Assembly (NCBI GenBank): GCA_947567695.1
Contig: CANONT010000013.1
Location: 1 to 40,323 of the forward strand
DNA from: an uncultured Clostridium sp.
Lineage (GTDB): Bacteria > Bacillota > Clostridia > TANB77 > CAG-508
DNA: 40,323 nt
Direction of reading: 5' to 3'
Shown piece by piece: positions 16,144 through 24,712 of this stretch; positions within the stretch are counted from its first letter, which is position 1; every line of letters starts with the position of its first letter. The notes below the pieces were generated by a model that was given only the letters and a program-made list of their open reading frames with translations, was not told the origin of the DNA and ran no database searches. The translations under genes and the position numbers were made by a program.

Positions 16144-19041
16144 TTAATAATTTTTATAAGAAACATTTAAATCTACATTTCCTACAATTCCATTCACTTT
16201 TCCTGAACTTGTATATTGCCACATATCATAATTATATTTATAATCTGTTTTATGAGAAGTACTTCCTGTATAATGCGCTACCCAAATATCATAACCCTTT
16301 AATTGATTCATATCTAAATTGTTATAGAACCAATCTCTACTAGCGTAAATAGCTGGTGTATAACCTGCCTTTCTTATCGTATCACAAAAGGCTTTACATA
16401 CGGCTGTTCTTGTTGCCACATCTAATCGATCTGCTCTTCCAGCACCGCCATTGGCTGTTTCAGTGTCAATGGCAATTGGATAAGTAATATTAACACCATA
16501 TGTTTTAGCTAATTGTACTAAGTTCAATACATAATTTGCTTCTTGTACCGCTTCTTTTGTATTCACTGCTTGTGTAAAGAAATACAAGCCAACTGGAATT
16601 CCATTTGCTTTGGCACCTCTAATATTATTAATAAATTGTGGATCTGTATTTAGTGTTCCCGTTGCTCCATATCCTCTAAATCCAGCTCTTATCATAGCAA
16701 AATCTGAATAACCTGTCTTACTTACTTCGTTCCAGTTAATTAAATTTTGAAAATAACTGACATCAATGCCACTTTTCTCAAATACTTGATAAAGTTTAAA
16801 CATTTGTCCTGTGGAATTATTGGCTTTATAAACTTGTACATTCGTTCCATTTGCTGTACCATTTCCATAAATATCCAAATAACGTCCTGTTGATTTTGAT
16901 TTTATTTTATAATAACCATTTCCTATACTTTCAAAAATCCATTTTTGATTATTGGTATTATTATCTGTAGCTTGTACTACATTATTGTCACTTGTTACTG
17001 TCAATACTTTTTTAGAATGTTTTGCTATGATTTTATAATCCGTATGATTAATTGCCTTTACTTGGAATATTTGTTGATTAACATTTTCTCTATCCCAAAT
17101 TTGTAAATTAGCATTCTCCTCATAAGAGCCACCAGAAATATCTAGTACCTTATTAGCACTTTTCCCGATCACTATTTGATAGTTATTACTATCTATCGTT
17201 GTTGTTTTTACAAATTTAAATTTTTGTGCCTTTGTGCCGTTTCCTGTATACAATTGTACATTGGTTCCATTTGCAGTACTTGCTCCTGCCACATCTAAGT
17301 ATAATCCTGAATAGACTGCTACTATGTAAAAATAGCCATTTCCTGCATCCTTTAGCACCCATTTTTGAGCATTGGAATGATTACTTGCATGTTGCCATAC
17401 ATTGGTACCATCTGTTTTGCCATTTCCAACTACATCAAGTGCTTTGTTAGAATGAATCGCTTTTATTTCATAATATTTTTCATTACTATTATAGGTAATT
17501 TGAAATTTCTGTTGTTGTACATTCTCAGAATTCCATAATTGAAGATTTGCACCATTACTAGAAGAACCTCCCGCAATATCGAATACCTTGTTACCCTGTA
17601 AAGCAGAAGATATTTTATAAACGCCATCATTTAATACCTTATCACATGTATCTTTACTTATTTTCTGAAACTTAAACTTTTGTGCCTTAGTTCCATTTGG
17701 TTCATATACTTGCAAATTAGTTCCTGTTTTCGTAGAAGCACCATTTAAGTCCAAAAATAAATAATTACATTTTGAAATTATATAATAAAAACCATCGTCT
17801 GTCTTTTGTATAATCCATTGTTGGGCAGCTGATTTATTTCCTTTATATTGTTGTACATTGGTTCCATTTGTTTGACCAGCACCTGCTACATCCAATACTT
17901 TATCAGAATGAAAAGCTTGAATGGTATAAGCTTTTAAATTCTTATCATAAGATACTTGAAATTTTTGATATTGTTTTCCTTTATCTCCTAATTGTAAATT
18001 AGCTGCATTATTTGTCTTTCCTTTGTCTATGGTTAAAACTTTATGATAAGATAAAGCAGAAGAAATATAATACAATCCTTCCTCTATTGTTTTCTCTGAT
18101 TTAACAGGCTCTACCTTTTCAAATTTAAACTTTTGAGCATCTGTATTATTTCCTTTATATAATTGAAGATTAGCTCCTTTTACAGCTTTCCCAGCAGGAA
18201 CATCTACATATAATCCATTACACCTAGAAATAATAGAATAATATCCATTTCCATCTGCCTTTAAAATCCACTGTTGAGCTAGTGAATTATTACTTTTATA
18301 TTGTTGGATAGCAGTTCCTAGTTTTTTACTAGCTCCTGGAACATCTAACACTTTTTTTGAATTTTCAAATGTCAAAGAATAATAGCCATTGTTAAGATAT
18401 TTTACAATTACATTTTGGCTCGTGCTAACAGATAATTGATTCGCTAATTTTACTTTTTTACCATTGTGTGTAGATTTTCCCTCCACTTGAAATACCATTT
18501 TTTGATTTAACTTACTTTGTATTCTATAAGTTCCATTTTCTAATCTGGCTGACGTTTCATTGGTAAGAGCATAACTCATAATACCATCGTTTTCTGCCTC
18601 TGTTGCTTCCTCTTCTTGCTTTTCTAAAGCTTCCTTTTGTTTGATTTGTTTTGATTTGCTCTCCTCTGTTTCCGTCTCCTTCTTTTTGTCATCTGGTACT
18701 TTTTCTGTTGTTACTGGTTTACTACTATCAACCTCTGTTTTCGTACCATTGTTTGTTGGATTCGTCTGACTTGTTGCATTGGTATTATTTTTATCTGTTT
18801 TATGATTCGTTGAATCTACCTGATCGTTCTTGCCTGTTTCCCCTTTATTTGTCTGATTGTTCTTACTTGTGTTATTCGTGTTTGTTGTTTTTTCTGTTTC
18901 TTTTTGATTTGTTATTTTATTACTTACTACTTTATCTTTTTCATTGGTACTAGTTGCTCCATATGCTAAATTAATTGTTGTAAAACAAATTGGAAATATC
19001 ATCACAAAAACTAGCATAATGACTATTATCTTTCTTCTCAT
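16144..19041 (-). CDS. Secreted GH25 lysozyme (muramidase) with four ricin-type trefoils
   Basis: 965 residues. A signal peptide (about 1-28, ending AYGA) precedes a long charged, Asn/Thr/Lys/Glu-rich linker (29-150) and a GIMSYA motif like the one in the GH73 protein. Four trefoils follow (about 166-308, 318-459, 469-611 and 618-751). The C-terminal GH25 domain (756-963) shows all landmarks: GIDVSYFQ with D760, FAMIRAGFRGYG, GLYFFTQA, PIAIDTE with D859 and E861, IWVAHY, DMWQY and GNVDLN. GH25 enzymes hydrolyse the MurNAc-GlcNAc bond. The protein is therefore an intact exported muramidase targeted by lectin modules. It has its own TTGATT-17-TATAAT promoter and a GGGGG ribosome site. Confidence 0.95.
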   Translation of the reverse strand: MRRKIIVIMLVFVMIFPICFTTINLAYGATSTNEKDKVVSNKITNQKETEKTTNTNNTSKNNQTNKGETGKNDQVDSTNHKTDKNNTNATSQTNPTNNGTKTEVDSSKPVTTEKVPDDKKKETETEESKSKQIKQKEALEKQEEEATEAENDGIMSYALTNETSARLENGTYRIQSKLNQKMVFQVEGKSTHNGKKVKLANQLSVSTSQNVIVKYLNNGYYSLTFENSKKVLDVPGASKKLGTAIQQYKSNNSLAQQWILKADGNGYYSIISRCNGLYVDVPAGKAVKGANLQLYKGNNTDAQKFKFEKVEPVKSEKTIEEGLYYISSALSYHKVLTIDKGKTNNAANLQLGDKGKQYQKFQVSYDKNLKAYTIQAFHSDKVLDVAGAGQTNGTNVQQYKGNKSAAQQWIIQKTDDGFYYIISKCNYLFLDLNGASTKTGTNLQVYEPNGTKAQKFKFQKISKDTCDKVLNDGVYKISSALQGNKVFDIAGGSSSNGANLQLWNSENVQQQKFQITYNSNEKYYEIKAIHSNKALDVVGNGKTDGTNVWQHASNHSNAQKWVLKDAGNGYFYIVAVYSGLYLDVAGASTANGTNVQLYTGNGTKAQKFKFVKTTTIDSNNYQIVIGKSANKVLDISGGSYEENANLQIWDRENVNQQIFQVKAINHTDYKIIAKHSKKVLTVTSDNNVVQATDNNTNNQKWIFESIGNGYYKIKSKSTGRYLDIYGNGTANGTNVQVYKANNSTGQMFKLYQVFEKSGIDVSYFQNLINWNEVSKTGYSDFAMIRAGFRGYGATGTLNTDPQFINNIRGAKANGIPVGLYFFTQAVNTKEAVQEANYVLNLVQLAKTYGVNITYPIAIDTETANGGAGRADRLDVATRTAVCKAFCDTIRKAGYTPAIYASRDWFYNNLDMNQLKGYDIWVAHYTGSTSHKTDYKYNYDMWQYTSSGKVNGIVGNVDLNVSYKNY
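16789..18546 (-). repeat. Array of four ricin-type trefoil modules (GH25 protein)
   Basis: Four modules of about 140 residues (166-751). The first and last are the most diverged; modules two and three resemble those of the neighbouring GH73 protein most closely. Confidence 0.85.
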
Positions 19042-19076
19042 ATTTCTACCCCCATTATCTGTATTTTTCCACTATC

Positions 19077-19105
19077 ATTATATCGAATACTAACTACTTA
19101 ATCAA
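19077..19105 (-). promoter_or_regulatory. Promoter of the GH25/GH73 hydrolase unit
   Basis: TTGATT (19105-19100), a 17-nt spacer and TATAAT (19082-19077), 36 nt before the ATG. Confidence 0.75.
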
Positions 19106-19125
19106 TTCATAAATTTTGGTAATAC

Positions 19126-20064
19126 TTACATTTTTTTCAAATCTTCTATTTGTGCATATCTTAATAATTCTAACTCATATTTTTCTCTATGTTGTTTAAC
19201 AACCGTATCTAAAATCACTCCACACTGAGCTATGATAATAGCAAAAATCATAATGCCAGTCGCTAATATCGCAGAAGGCATTTTCGTAATATATCCTGTT
19301 TTGATAAACTCTGCTACAACAGGTAGTCCAACAATTAAACCTAGTAATACAAACAACAATGAAAAAGCCCAAAAAAATTGACGTGGTTTAAAATCTTTAA
19401 ACATTTTCACAATCGTTTTAATTACTTTCATACCATCACTAACCGTATTTAACTTAGATTCACTACCTTCTGGTCGATCACGATAAACAATTGGAATTTC
19501 TTTTATAATAAACTTTTTATCCAAAGCATGTAATGACATTTCTGTTTCAATCTCAAATTTAGGACTTAAAACAGGCATATTTTTAACAAATATCTTATTA
19601 AATACGCGATAACCTGTCATAATATCTTTTAAATTTGTTTTAAAAGCTACATTAATGGCTTTTTTTACTAAATTATTTCCAAACTCATGAAAATGTCTTT
19701 TATTTTCTTTTTGATAAGTTCCATTGGTTAGCCTATCCCCTATGGCCATATCAGCTTCTCCCTTTACCACTGGTTCAATTAACTTATGAACTTCTTCAGC
19801 TGGATACGTATCATCGCCATCTGCCATAACATAAATATCAGCATCAATGTCTCGGAACATGCTCCTTACCACATTTCCTTTTCCTTGTCTATATTCATGT
19901 CTTACAATTGCACCATTCTCTTCTGCAATTTGTGCTGTTTTATCTTTTGAATTATTGTCATAGACATAAATATCTGCTTCTGGTAATTCTCGTTTGAAAT
20001 CTTTGATTACTTTTTCTATGGTTAATTCTTCATTATAACATGGTATTAATACAGCTGTTTTCAT
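19126..20064 (-). CDS. Membrane-anchored GT2, dolichol-phosphate-mannose-synthase-like
   Basis: 312 residues. The GT-A domain opens AVLIPCYNEELTI. It carries YDNNSKDKT (nucleotide site) and ADGDDTYPAE with the metal-binding Asp residues at 82-85, and ends with two membrane helices (about 229-251 and 263-285) and a basic/acidic tail. This is the polyprenyl-phosphate glycosyltransferase type, related to but distinct from the GT2 at 1034-1969: the acceptor-site motif here is GYRVFNK rather than DFRLVDK. It is monocistronic with its own promoter and sits between the hydrolases and the polysaccharide operon. It probably makes a second lipid-linked sugar for decorating the wall polymer. Confidence 0.88.
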   Translation of the reverse strand: MKTAVLIPCYNEELTIEKVIKDFKRELPEADIYVYDNNSKDKTAQIAEENGAIVRHEYRQGKGNVVRSMFRDIDADIYVMADGDDTYPAEEVHKLIEPVVKGEADMAIGDRLTNGTYQKENKRHFHEFGNNLVKKAINVAFKTNLKDIMTGYRVFNKIFVKNMPVLSPKFEIETEMSLHALDKKFIIKEIPIVYRDRPEGSESKLNTVSDGMKVIKTIVKMFKDFKPRQFFWAFSLLFVLLGLIVGLPVVAEFIKTGYITKMPSAILATGIMIFAIIIAQCGVILDTVVKQHREKYELELLRYAQIEDLKKM

Positions 20065-20105
20065 CTTTTCTTCTTTCCCTTCTTTTTCTTTTTTACTATG
20101 GTTCT

Positions 20106-20134
20106 ATTATATTATTAACTTGTCGAAATAGCAA
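20106..20134 (-). promoter_or_regulatory. Promoter of the GT2 gene at 19126-20064
   Basis: TTGCTA (20134-20129, 4/6), a 17-nt spacer and a perfect TATAAT (20111-20106), 42 nt before the ATG. Confidence 0.65.
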
Positions 20135-20230
20135 CATTTTTTGGTGAGTTTCTATATTTTTTTGTAATAAAGGTGTTACTGTTCAGCTTAACTAATATTA
20201 TACATATATTAACGTGCATTATTTAGCTAT

Positions 20231-20265
20231 TAGAGACATTCCCAATGGGAATGTCTCTACTTTTT
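20231..20265 (+). terminator. Perfect 13-bp hairpin with a plus-strand T-run
   Basis: Positions 20231-20243 pair perfectly with 20247-20259 around a 3-nt loop. On the plus strand it is followed by CTTTTT, the classic terminator shape. On the minus strand it is followed by AATAGC, with no T-run. It lies 40 bp past the stop of the 20299-20928 gene, so it may still end that transcript, but the orientation fits plus-strand transcription better. Confidence 0.6.
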
Positions 20266-20298
20266 AATAATTTTCTTTACCTTAAATTTTATTTATCA

Positions 20299-20928
20299 TT
20301 ATTTTGATAATATTGTAAAACCTTCCAAATTAGGTTCTTTTAACTCCTCTTCTGAGATTTCATTTATCTTATACTCAATTATTCCTGTATCAGTAAGATC
20401 AGTAATTTCTCTCACTAATAAAAAGTTGTCTTTATTGATAAAGAATTGTTCTCTATCTGATATATAAAACTTATAACAATCCGTTTCCCCTAATTTTTCA
20501 GTTGTTATTTTATAAAAATTAGCAAAACGAATGATTTCCCATAAATTTTCAGCATAGAAAGGACTAGCTACTAATGGTTGTAAAACTGTCTCTTCCCTAG
20601 GCGTTTTAGTTGCTGTTTTTATAACATTACCATTTTCATCTTTCGTATCGAGAATAATCCAACTATATTCATCACAAACATAAATTCCTTTTGTTCCATC
20701 ATTAGATGTCATCTGATAAAAAGCTATATTTCCATTTCTCCAAATCTCAGTAGAATATTTCTCATCAATTGCTAATTTCTTGTAAAAATTTGTTATATTA
20801 TTATATTCTTTCGTTTTATTAACAAAAGCAGTAATAATATATACCTTTCTTCCTAAATTAATTAGAAAAAATGCTAAAATTAGGCACATTACAATTATAA
20901 TTACTTGTATAATTCTTTTCCTATTCAT
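20299..20928 (-). CDS. Membrane-anchored extracellular protein, function unknown
   Basis: 209 residues. A basic start (MNRKR) and a hydrophobic helix (about 7-25) give a signal anchor without a lipobox. The outer part, about 180 residues, has alternating strands with phrases such as GNIAFYQMTSNDGTKG and TDCYKFYISDREQFFINKDNFLLVREI. This reads like a beta-sheet domain of the LolA/MucB-like or lipoprotein-sensor kind, but I do not recognise a family with confidence. It is monocistronic, with its own extended -10 promoter and a 15-bp palindrome in the leader. The start ATG has a GGGGGAG ribosome site. Confidence 0.75.
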   Translation of the reverse strand: MNRKRIIQVIIIVMCLILAFFLINLGRKVYIITAFVNKTKEYNNITNFYKKLAIDEKYSTEIWRNGNIAFYQMTSNDGTKGIYVCDEYSWIILDTKDENGNVIKTATKTPREETVLQPLVASPFYAENLWEIIRFANFYKITTEKLGETDCYKFYISDREQFFINKDNFLLVREITDLTDTGIIEYKINEISEEELKEPNLEGFTILSK

Positions 20929-20954
20929 AAAACTCCCCCTTATATATTTTTATA

Positions 20955-20969
20955 GTATAAACTTTATAC
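20955..20969 (-). promoter_or_regulatory. Perfect palindrome in the leader of the 20299-20928 gene
   Basis: GTATAAA-C-TTTATAC, 7+1+7 bp and perfectly symmetric, lies between the -10 (20987) and the ribosome site. That is where a repressor operator would sit. No regulator gene is adjacent. Confidence 0.35.
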
Positions 20970-20986
20970 ATACAATATCTAGTCTA

Positions 20987-21014
20987 ATTATAGCATCTCT
21001 TGCATTTTAGTTAA
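20987..21014 (-). promoter_or_regulatory. Extended -10 promoter of the 20299-20928 gene
   Basis: TGCTATAAT (-10 at 20992-20987 plus the TGn extension), with TTAACT (21014-21009) 16 nt upstream matching the -35 in 4 of 6 positions. Confidence 0.6.
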
Positions 21015-21097
21015 GTTATTTAGACATATCTCCAGAATAATTTACTGCTAGATAATTATAAATTTAAATTCAATCATAAAGCTATGAATGGTAACAA

Positions 21098-22993
21098 CTA
21101 TTTACTTTTTCCCCTTTTTATCGTATAAGCTGTCCAACCAATCACAAAAGGTAATGTCATCATAACAGGTAGCATATACCTAACAAAAGCATTCACTGGA
21201 GAAGCCACACACACTAGTAAAATCACATATAAAGGAACCAAAATAGCCATTTCTCTTTTTCTTTTAAAATACCACAATACCAAAGTAACAATTATTAAAA
21301 TCCAAGTATATAAGCCACAGCTAAACAAAAGGCCTATAAGAGGCATACTTCTTAATGTGTAAGTAGCACGTTCTATCATATTTCTATAAACCTCTGTACT
21401 CTCCAAAAGATGAATATCGAAATGACTTACATTACGATGTGGTGGTGCATCAATCAGATAGAAAGCAACACCATCTTTATATTCTTTTCGATCTGGATAA
21501 AAATATCCATACGTAGAATTGATCGTTGCTTTTAAATAAGCATTTGGATGTTTAAAAAACATTTTAAACCACACCCTAAAATACGCCTTTAAATCGTCTT
21601 TCGTAGCAGATGACTTATATTGTGCCTTTACAAAATCAACCGTTTCCGCAAAATAATTTTTCTTAATATCCTCAATATCTACTAATTTACTAATAATCTC
21701 CTCTTCCTCTTGTGTTAATTCATATTCCATAATATATCTTGAAGTTTGTTGCAAGGGAATAGAAAGAGTTTCTCTAACACTTCCATTCACAATATGATTA
21801 GCCTTCATATAAAATTGTGTAAAACCAAAACAAAAAACAACCACTAACAAAGTACTAGCCATTACTTTTATCTTTTCCTTTTTCTTGACAATGACAACAA
21901 AAAAAGGAAGTGAAAGTAATAAAATATAAACACCATTATTTCTAAACAAATACACAAAAATCATAGAAAGCACATAAATAATCCATTCTTTTTTGCTTAA
22001 TTGACCATTCGCCACTATAAATTTCATACTAAATATCACATATAAAAGGATAGACATAGAAAAATAAATATCTTTTACCTCTGTATAAAAATGAATTGGC
22101 CAAGTAGGAAAAAATGCAAAAAATAGGAATATCCCATATTTTATCTTCTTATTTTTCGTTAATTGGTAAATATACTTCATGCCATAACTCAATAGAAAAG
22201 CCCCCAACAATACTTGGGAAATATTATTTAAGAACACCCCTAAATTATCATTAGATAACCAAAATGCACCTATTTTCATAAAACCACCAAAAATAATGGT
22301 TGGAAAAATCGGATGATGAGTTGTCCATTCCACAGCTCCTACATATTGCTCTATTTCTAACAAAGAGTCTCGATTCATAGTTCCTGGATAAAAAATAATA
22401 ATATAGGGTAACCAACAAATCAAAAAACAAATCATATAGAACAATATAGGATGTGCTTTCTCCACCTCTTTAACTCGATTCCAAACTTTACTTTTATTCA
22501 TTCTACTCGTTTCTTCTTGCTTATTTTCTTTCTTTAACTTTTCTTTTATCGTAGTTATTAAAAAAGTAAATAAATACTTAAATAAAAACACATAACCAAT
22601 ATAATTGATGCAAGAAATGAACATTTGAAAATTGCTTTTAAAAATCAAATCCCAATTATTCATATGAATAAAACTATTTCCAAACACCATAAAAACCGCA
22701 AAAATGAGTCCACCCATAAGAGTGACTTTTGGAAGCCTTTTGTCCTTCTTATCCTCCTTTTTGCCTATGTGATAGTAAAAATAAGCAAGTAAAATAAAGA
22801 TAATAGCATTGTTGGCACCATAAGCATTTTCATAATTTAGTCCTAATTTAACAATAAAAATGGTAAAAGAGCTCCCCGTCTGGATAACCTCTAATGCCTC
22901 TTCATGCGTAATTGGTTGCGTTGCCGTCGAAAATGCTAACACAGTAAAGAAAGCAGCTATGATACAAATTACAACATTTCGATTAATTTTCAT
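21098..22993 (-). CDS. Large polytopic membrane protein, DUF6020-like, probable GT-C type enzyme
   Basis: 631 residues with about thirteen membrane helices and a sizeable extracytoplasmic loop before the last ones. IIFYPGTMNRDSLLEIEQ followed by WTTHHPIFPT matches the pattern I associate with DUF6020 proteins, which resemble GT-C transferases that use lipid-linked sugars outside the membrane. The function is inferred. The open frame runs on to 23059 through the adjacent intergenic element and starts there with TTG. The ATG at 22993, 12 nt after AAGGA, is preferred, and an ATG at 23005 directly abuts the ribosome site. It is the last gene of the long polysaccharide operon, preceded by the full intergenic element copy 2. 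Confidence 0.78.
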   Translation of the reverse strand: MKINRNVVICIIAAFFTVLAFSTATQPITHEEALEVIQTGSSFTIFIVKLGLNYENAYGANNAIIFILLAYFYYHIGKKEDKKDKRLPKVTLMGGLIFAVFMVFGNSFIHMNNWDLIFKSNFQMFISCINYIGYVFLFKYLFTFLITTIKEKLKKENKQEETSRMNKSKVWNRVKEVEKAHPILFYMICFLICWLPYIIIFYPGTMNRDSLLEIEQYVGAVEWTTHHPIFPTIIFGGFMKIGAFWLSNDNLGVFLNNISQVLLGAFLLSYGMKYIYQLTKNKKIKYGIFLFFAFFPTWPIHFYTEVKDIYFSMSILLYVIFSMKFIVANGQLSKKEWIIYVLSMIFVYLFRNNGVYILLLSLPFFVVIVKKKEKIKVMASTLLVVVFCFGFTQFYMKANHIVNGSVRETLSIPLQQTSRYIMEYELTQEEEEIISKLVDIEDIKKNYFAETVDFVKAQYKSSATKDDLKAYFRVWFKMFFKHPNAYLKATINSTYGYFYPDRKEYKDGVAFYLIDAPPHRNVSHFDIHLLESTEVYRNMIERATYTLRSMPLIGLLFSCGLYTWILIIVTLVLWYFKRKREMAILVPLYVILLVCVASPVNAFVRYMLPVMMTLPFVIGWTAYTIKRGKSK

Positions 22994-23026
22994 CTTTAAT
23001 CTCATTCCTTCCCAAGGCACAAACCG

Positions 23027-23150
23027 AGGTTGGAAAAGAATTGTTATTTGGCTAGGCAAACAAGGTTGAAATCAATGAGGCGTACTTTTGTACGTTGATT
23101 TGATTTCAATCGAAGTTTAACAACGCCAAATGGCAATTCTTTTTCAACCT
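23027..23150 (-). repeat. Full 124-bp structured intergenic element, copy 2
   Basis: Same length and fold as copy 1. The outer ends are AGGTTG/CAACCT, the short stem is AAAC/GTTT, and the inner stem TTGAAATCAA pairs with TTGATTTCAA. The cap is CGTAC/GTACG with loop AAAA. The blocks GCGTTGTT, ATCAACGTAC, GTACGCCTCAT and GCCTAGCCAAATAAC are unchanged. It starts 15 bp after the stop of the DUF2142 gene and ends 22 bp before the ribosome-site ATG of the next gene. Confidence 0.9.
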
Positions 23151-23164
23151 TACTCTATGGCACC

Positions 23165-24694
23165 CTATTTAAAAAACTCATAAATCGAATTTAAAGCAGA
23201 TAAATTCAACAAGCATAATATAATTGGCAATATCAATTGTATATTTTTAACCTTGATATAATTTTCTTTTCTACTCAAAATCAATACCAGTAAAAATGCA
23301 ACTGGTATAAAATATCTACCTTGTACCCCTTCTACTACATTAGCACCAACCCCTGTCCAATGCAAATATAATCCTGTTATTACTAATAAAATCGTTCCTA
23401 TACTTATTAACATAGCAAAAACTTTCTGTCCTAGAGAAAATGCCACTTTATTTTTTTCGATAAAACAAGAAGCCAAAATAACTATTATATAAGTAATAAT
23501 CGTAAGAGAAGGTACATGGATTTCTAACCAACCTAAATGTGTTCCTATCATCATCCCAATCCATTCTTCCCCTTTTAGATACAAAGTATTCCCAATCGTT
23601 CCCATAAATTTAATAGGATGGCTTACCACTTCTTTAACTTGACCTGACATATTAACATGATTTTGCTCTAAATACTCTTTATGAGGACTTTCATAAATAC
23701 CACTAAAAACAAAATAAGCTATCACTAATAAAATAGAAATACCAAATGTTATAGAAAGCATAACCATGGTTCTCTTTTTATCAACATTTTTGGAAAATAC
23801 CAAAAGAATACCTAGGAATATAATTGGTAAATACACATATTTTGAAAGTGCCAACAAAACACTCAAAACAAAGAAACCTACTTCCTCTTTTTTCGTCATT
23901 TTTTCTTCTTTAAATAGCAAAGCTACTACAAAAGAAATAAATAATAAGCTTAAAATATTCATGATACTATCTGCTGATGTTGAAGTAGCTTGATGTAAAA
24001 ACATTGGCATAAAAACAATACTCGTAATTGTCCATTTGCCAAATGGTATGATTTTAATCGCATAATAAACCGTTAGCAATAATACAATAAAATTCATTAA
24101 ACATGCCAAATAGCATCCCAATAAAATATTGAGATGTAATATTCTAGCTATCAAAAATCCAATCGCTCCAAAGATATAAAGAAAAAATGGATAAGTTTTA
24201 AAAGTATTATTCACTTCTACTTTGTCATGATAATCAGTTGTATCAGAAAGTACTGTATTAAATTCTTGATAGTTATTGACGTAGCTTTTCACATGATATA
24301 CTAAATCAGCTGGCACTGTGGTTGCTTCTTTACTACTAATAAATTTCCCTTCTGATATTTCATAAGTTCTCCACAAATGTCCCAATTCATCTGGAATTTG
24401 GGATGGAAGCATAAATATAGTATATAACATACCAATTGGGATTAAAAAACTAATTACGATTTTTTCTATTTTTTCTTTATTTTTTCCATAATTATAAATC
24501 ATTAGTAATAGCAACAGGATTCCTGCTATTGCTATATAAATAATGTGTTTTACAGATGTTATACCTACATAATTTTTTAAAACTACAAATCTAAATACGC
24601 TATATGTCATACATAATGATACTATAAATTCTATTGGAAAAATTAATTTTAATAGAATCGTTTTAACTTTATTAACTAATATTTCTCTTTCCAT
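23165..24694 (-). CDS. DUF2142-family membrane protein, probable envelope glycosyltransferase
   Basis: 509 residues and about twelve membrane helices. The first outside loop contains PSQIPDELGHLWRTYEISEGKF, the PDExxHxxR signature of DUF2142, and a late segment VEGVQGRYFIP is also diagnostic. The family is found in polysaccharide and teichoic-acid clusters and has a GT-C-like layout with an acidic catalytic-type loop, but its biochemistry is largely unproven. An ATG at 24706 is possible, but the ATG at 24694 has GGAG six nucleotides upstream. It follows the split membrane gene by a few bases and is followed by intergenic element copy 2. Confidence 0.85.
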   Translation of the reverse strand: MEREILVNKVKTILLKLIFPIEFIVSLCMTYSVFRFVVLKNYVGITSVKHIIYIAIAGILLLLLMIYNYGKNKEKIEKIVISFLIPIGMLYTIFMLPSQIPDELGHLWRTYEISEGKFISSKEATTVPADLVYHVKSYVNNYQEFNTVLSDTTDYHDKVEVNNTFKTYPFFLYIFGAIGFLIARILHLNILLGCYLACLMNFIVLLLTVYYAIKIIPFGKWTITSIVFMPMFLHQATSTSADSIMNILSLLFISFVVALLFKEEKMTKKEEVGFFVLSVLLALSKYVYLPIIFLGILLVFSKNVDKKRTMVMLSITFGISILLVIAYFVFSGIYESPHKEYLEQNHVNMSGQVKEVVSHPIKFMGTIGNTLYLKGEEWIGMMIGTHLGWLEIHVPSLTIITYIIVILASCFIEKNKVAFSLGQKVFAMLISIGTILLVITGLYLHWTGVGANVVEGVQGRYFIPVAFLLVLILSRKENYIKVKNIQLILPIILCLLNLSALNSIYEFFK

Positions 24695-24712
24695 TGGTTT
24701 CTCCATTCTTTG

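Noticed and set aside
13978-18546. CRISPR-like regular repeats
   Set aside because: The repeats are coding trefoil modules of variable sequence and about 140 residues, not short identical repeats with unique spacers; no cas genes are present.
18651-18953. Plus-strand open frame rich in Leu, Phe, Tyr and Ser resembling a membrane protein
   Set aside because: It is the antisense of the Asn/Thr/Lys/Glu-rich linker of the GH25 protein; such linkers always give hydrophobic-looking antisense frames.
23027-23059. N-terminal extension of the DUF6020-like protein into the intergenic element
   Set aside because: The extension begins with TTG, is encoded by the structured element, and ends at a good ribosome site before an ATG.
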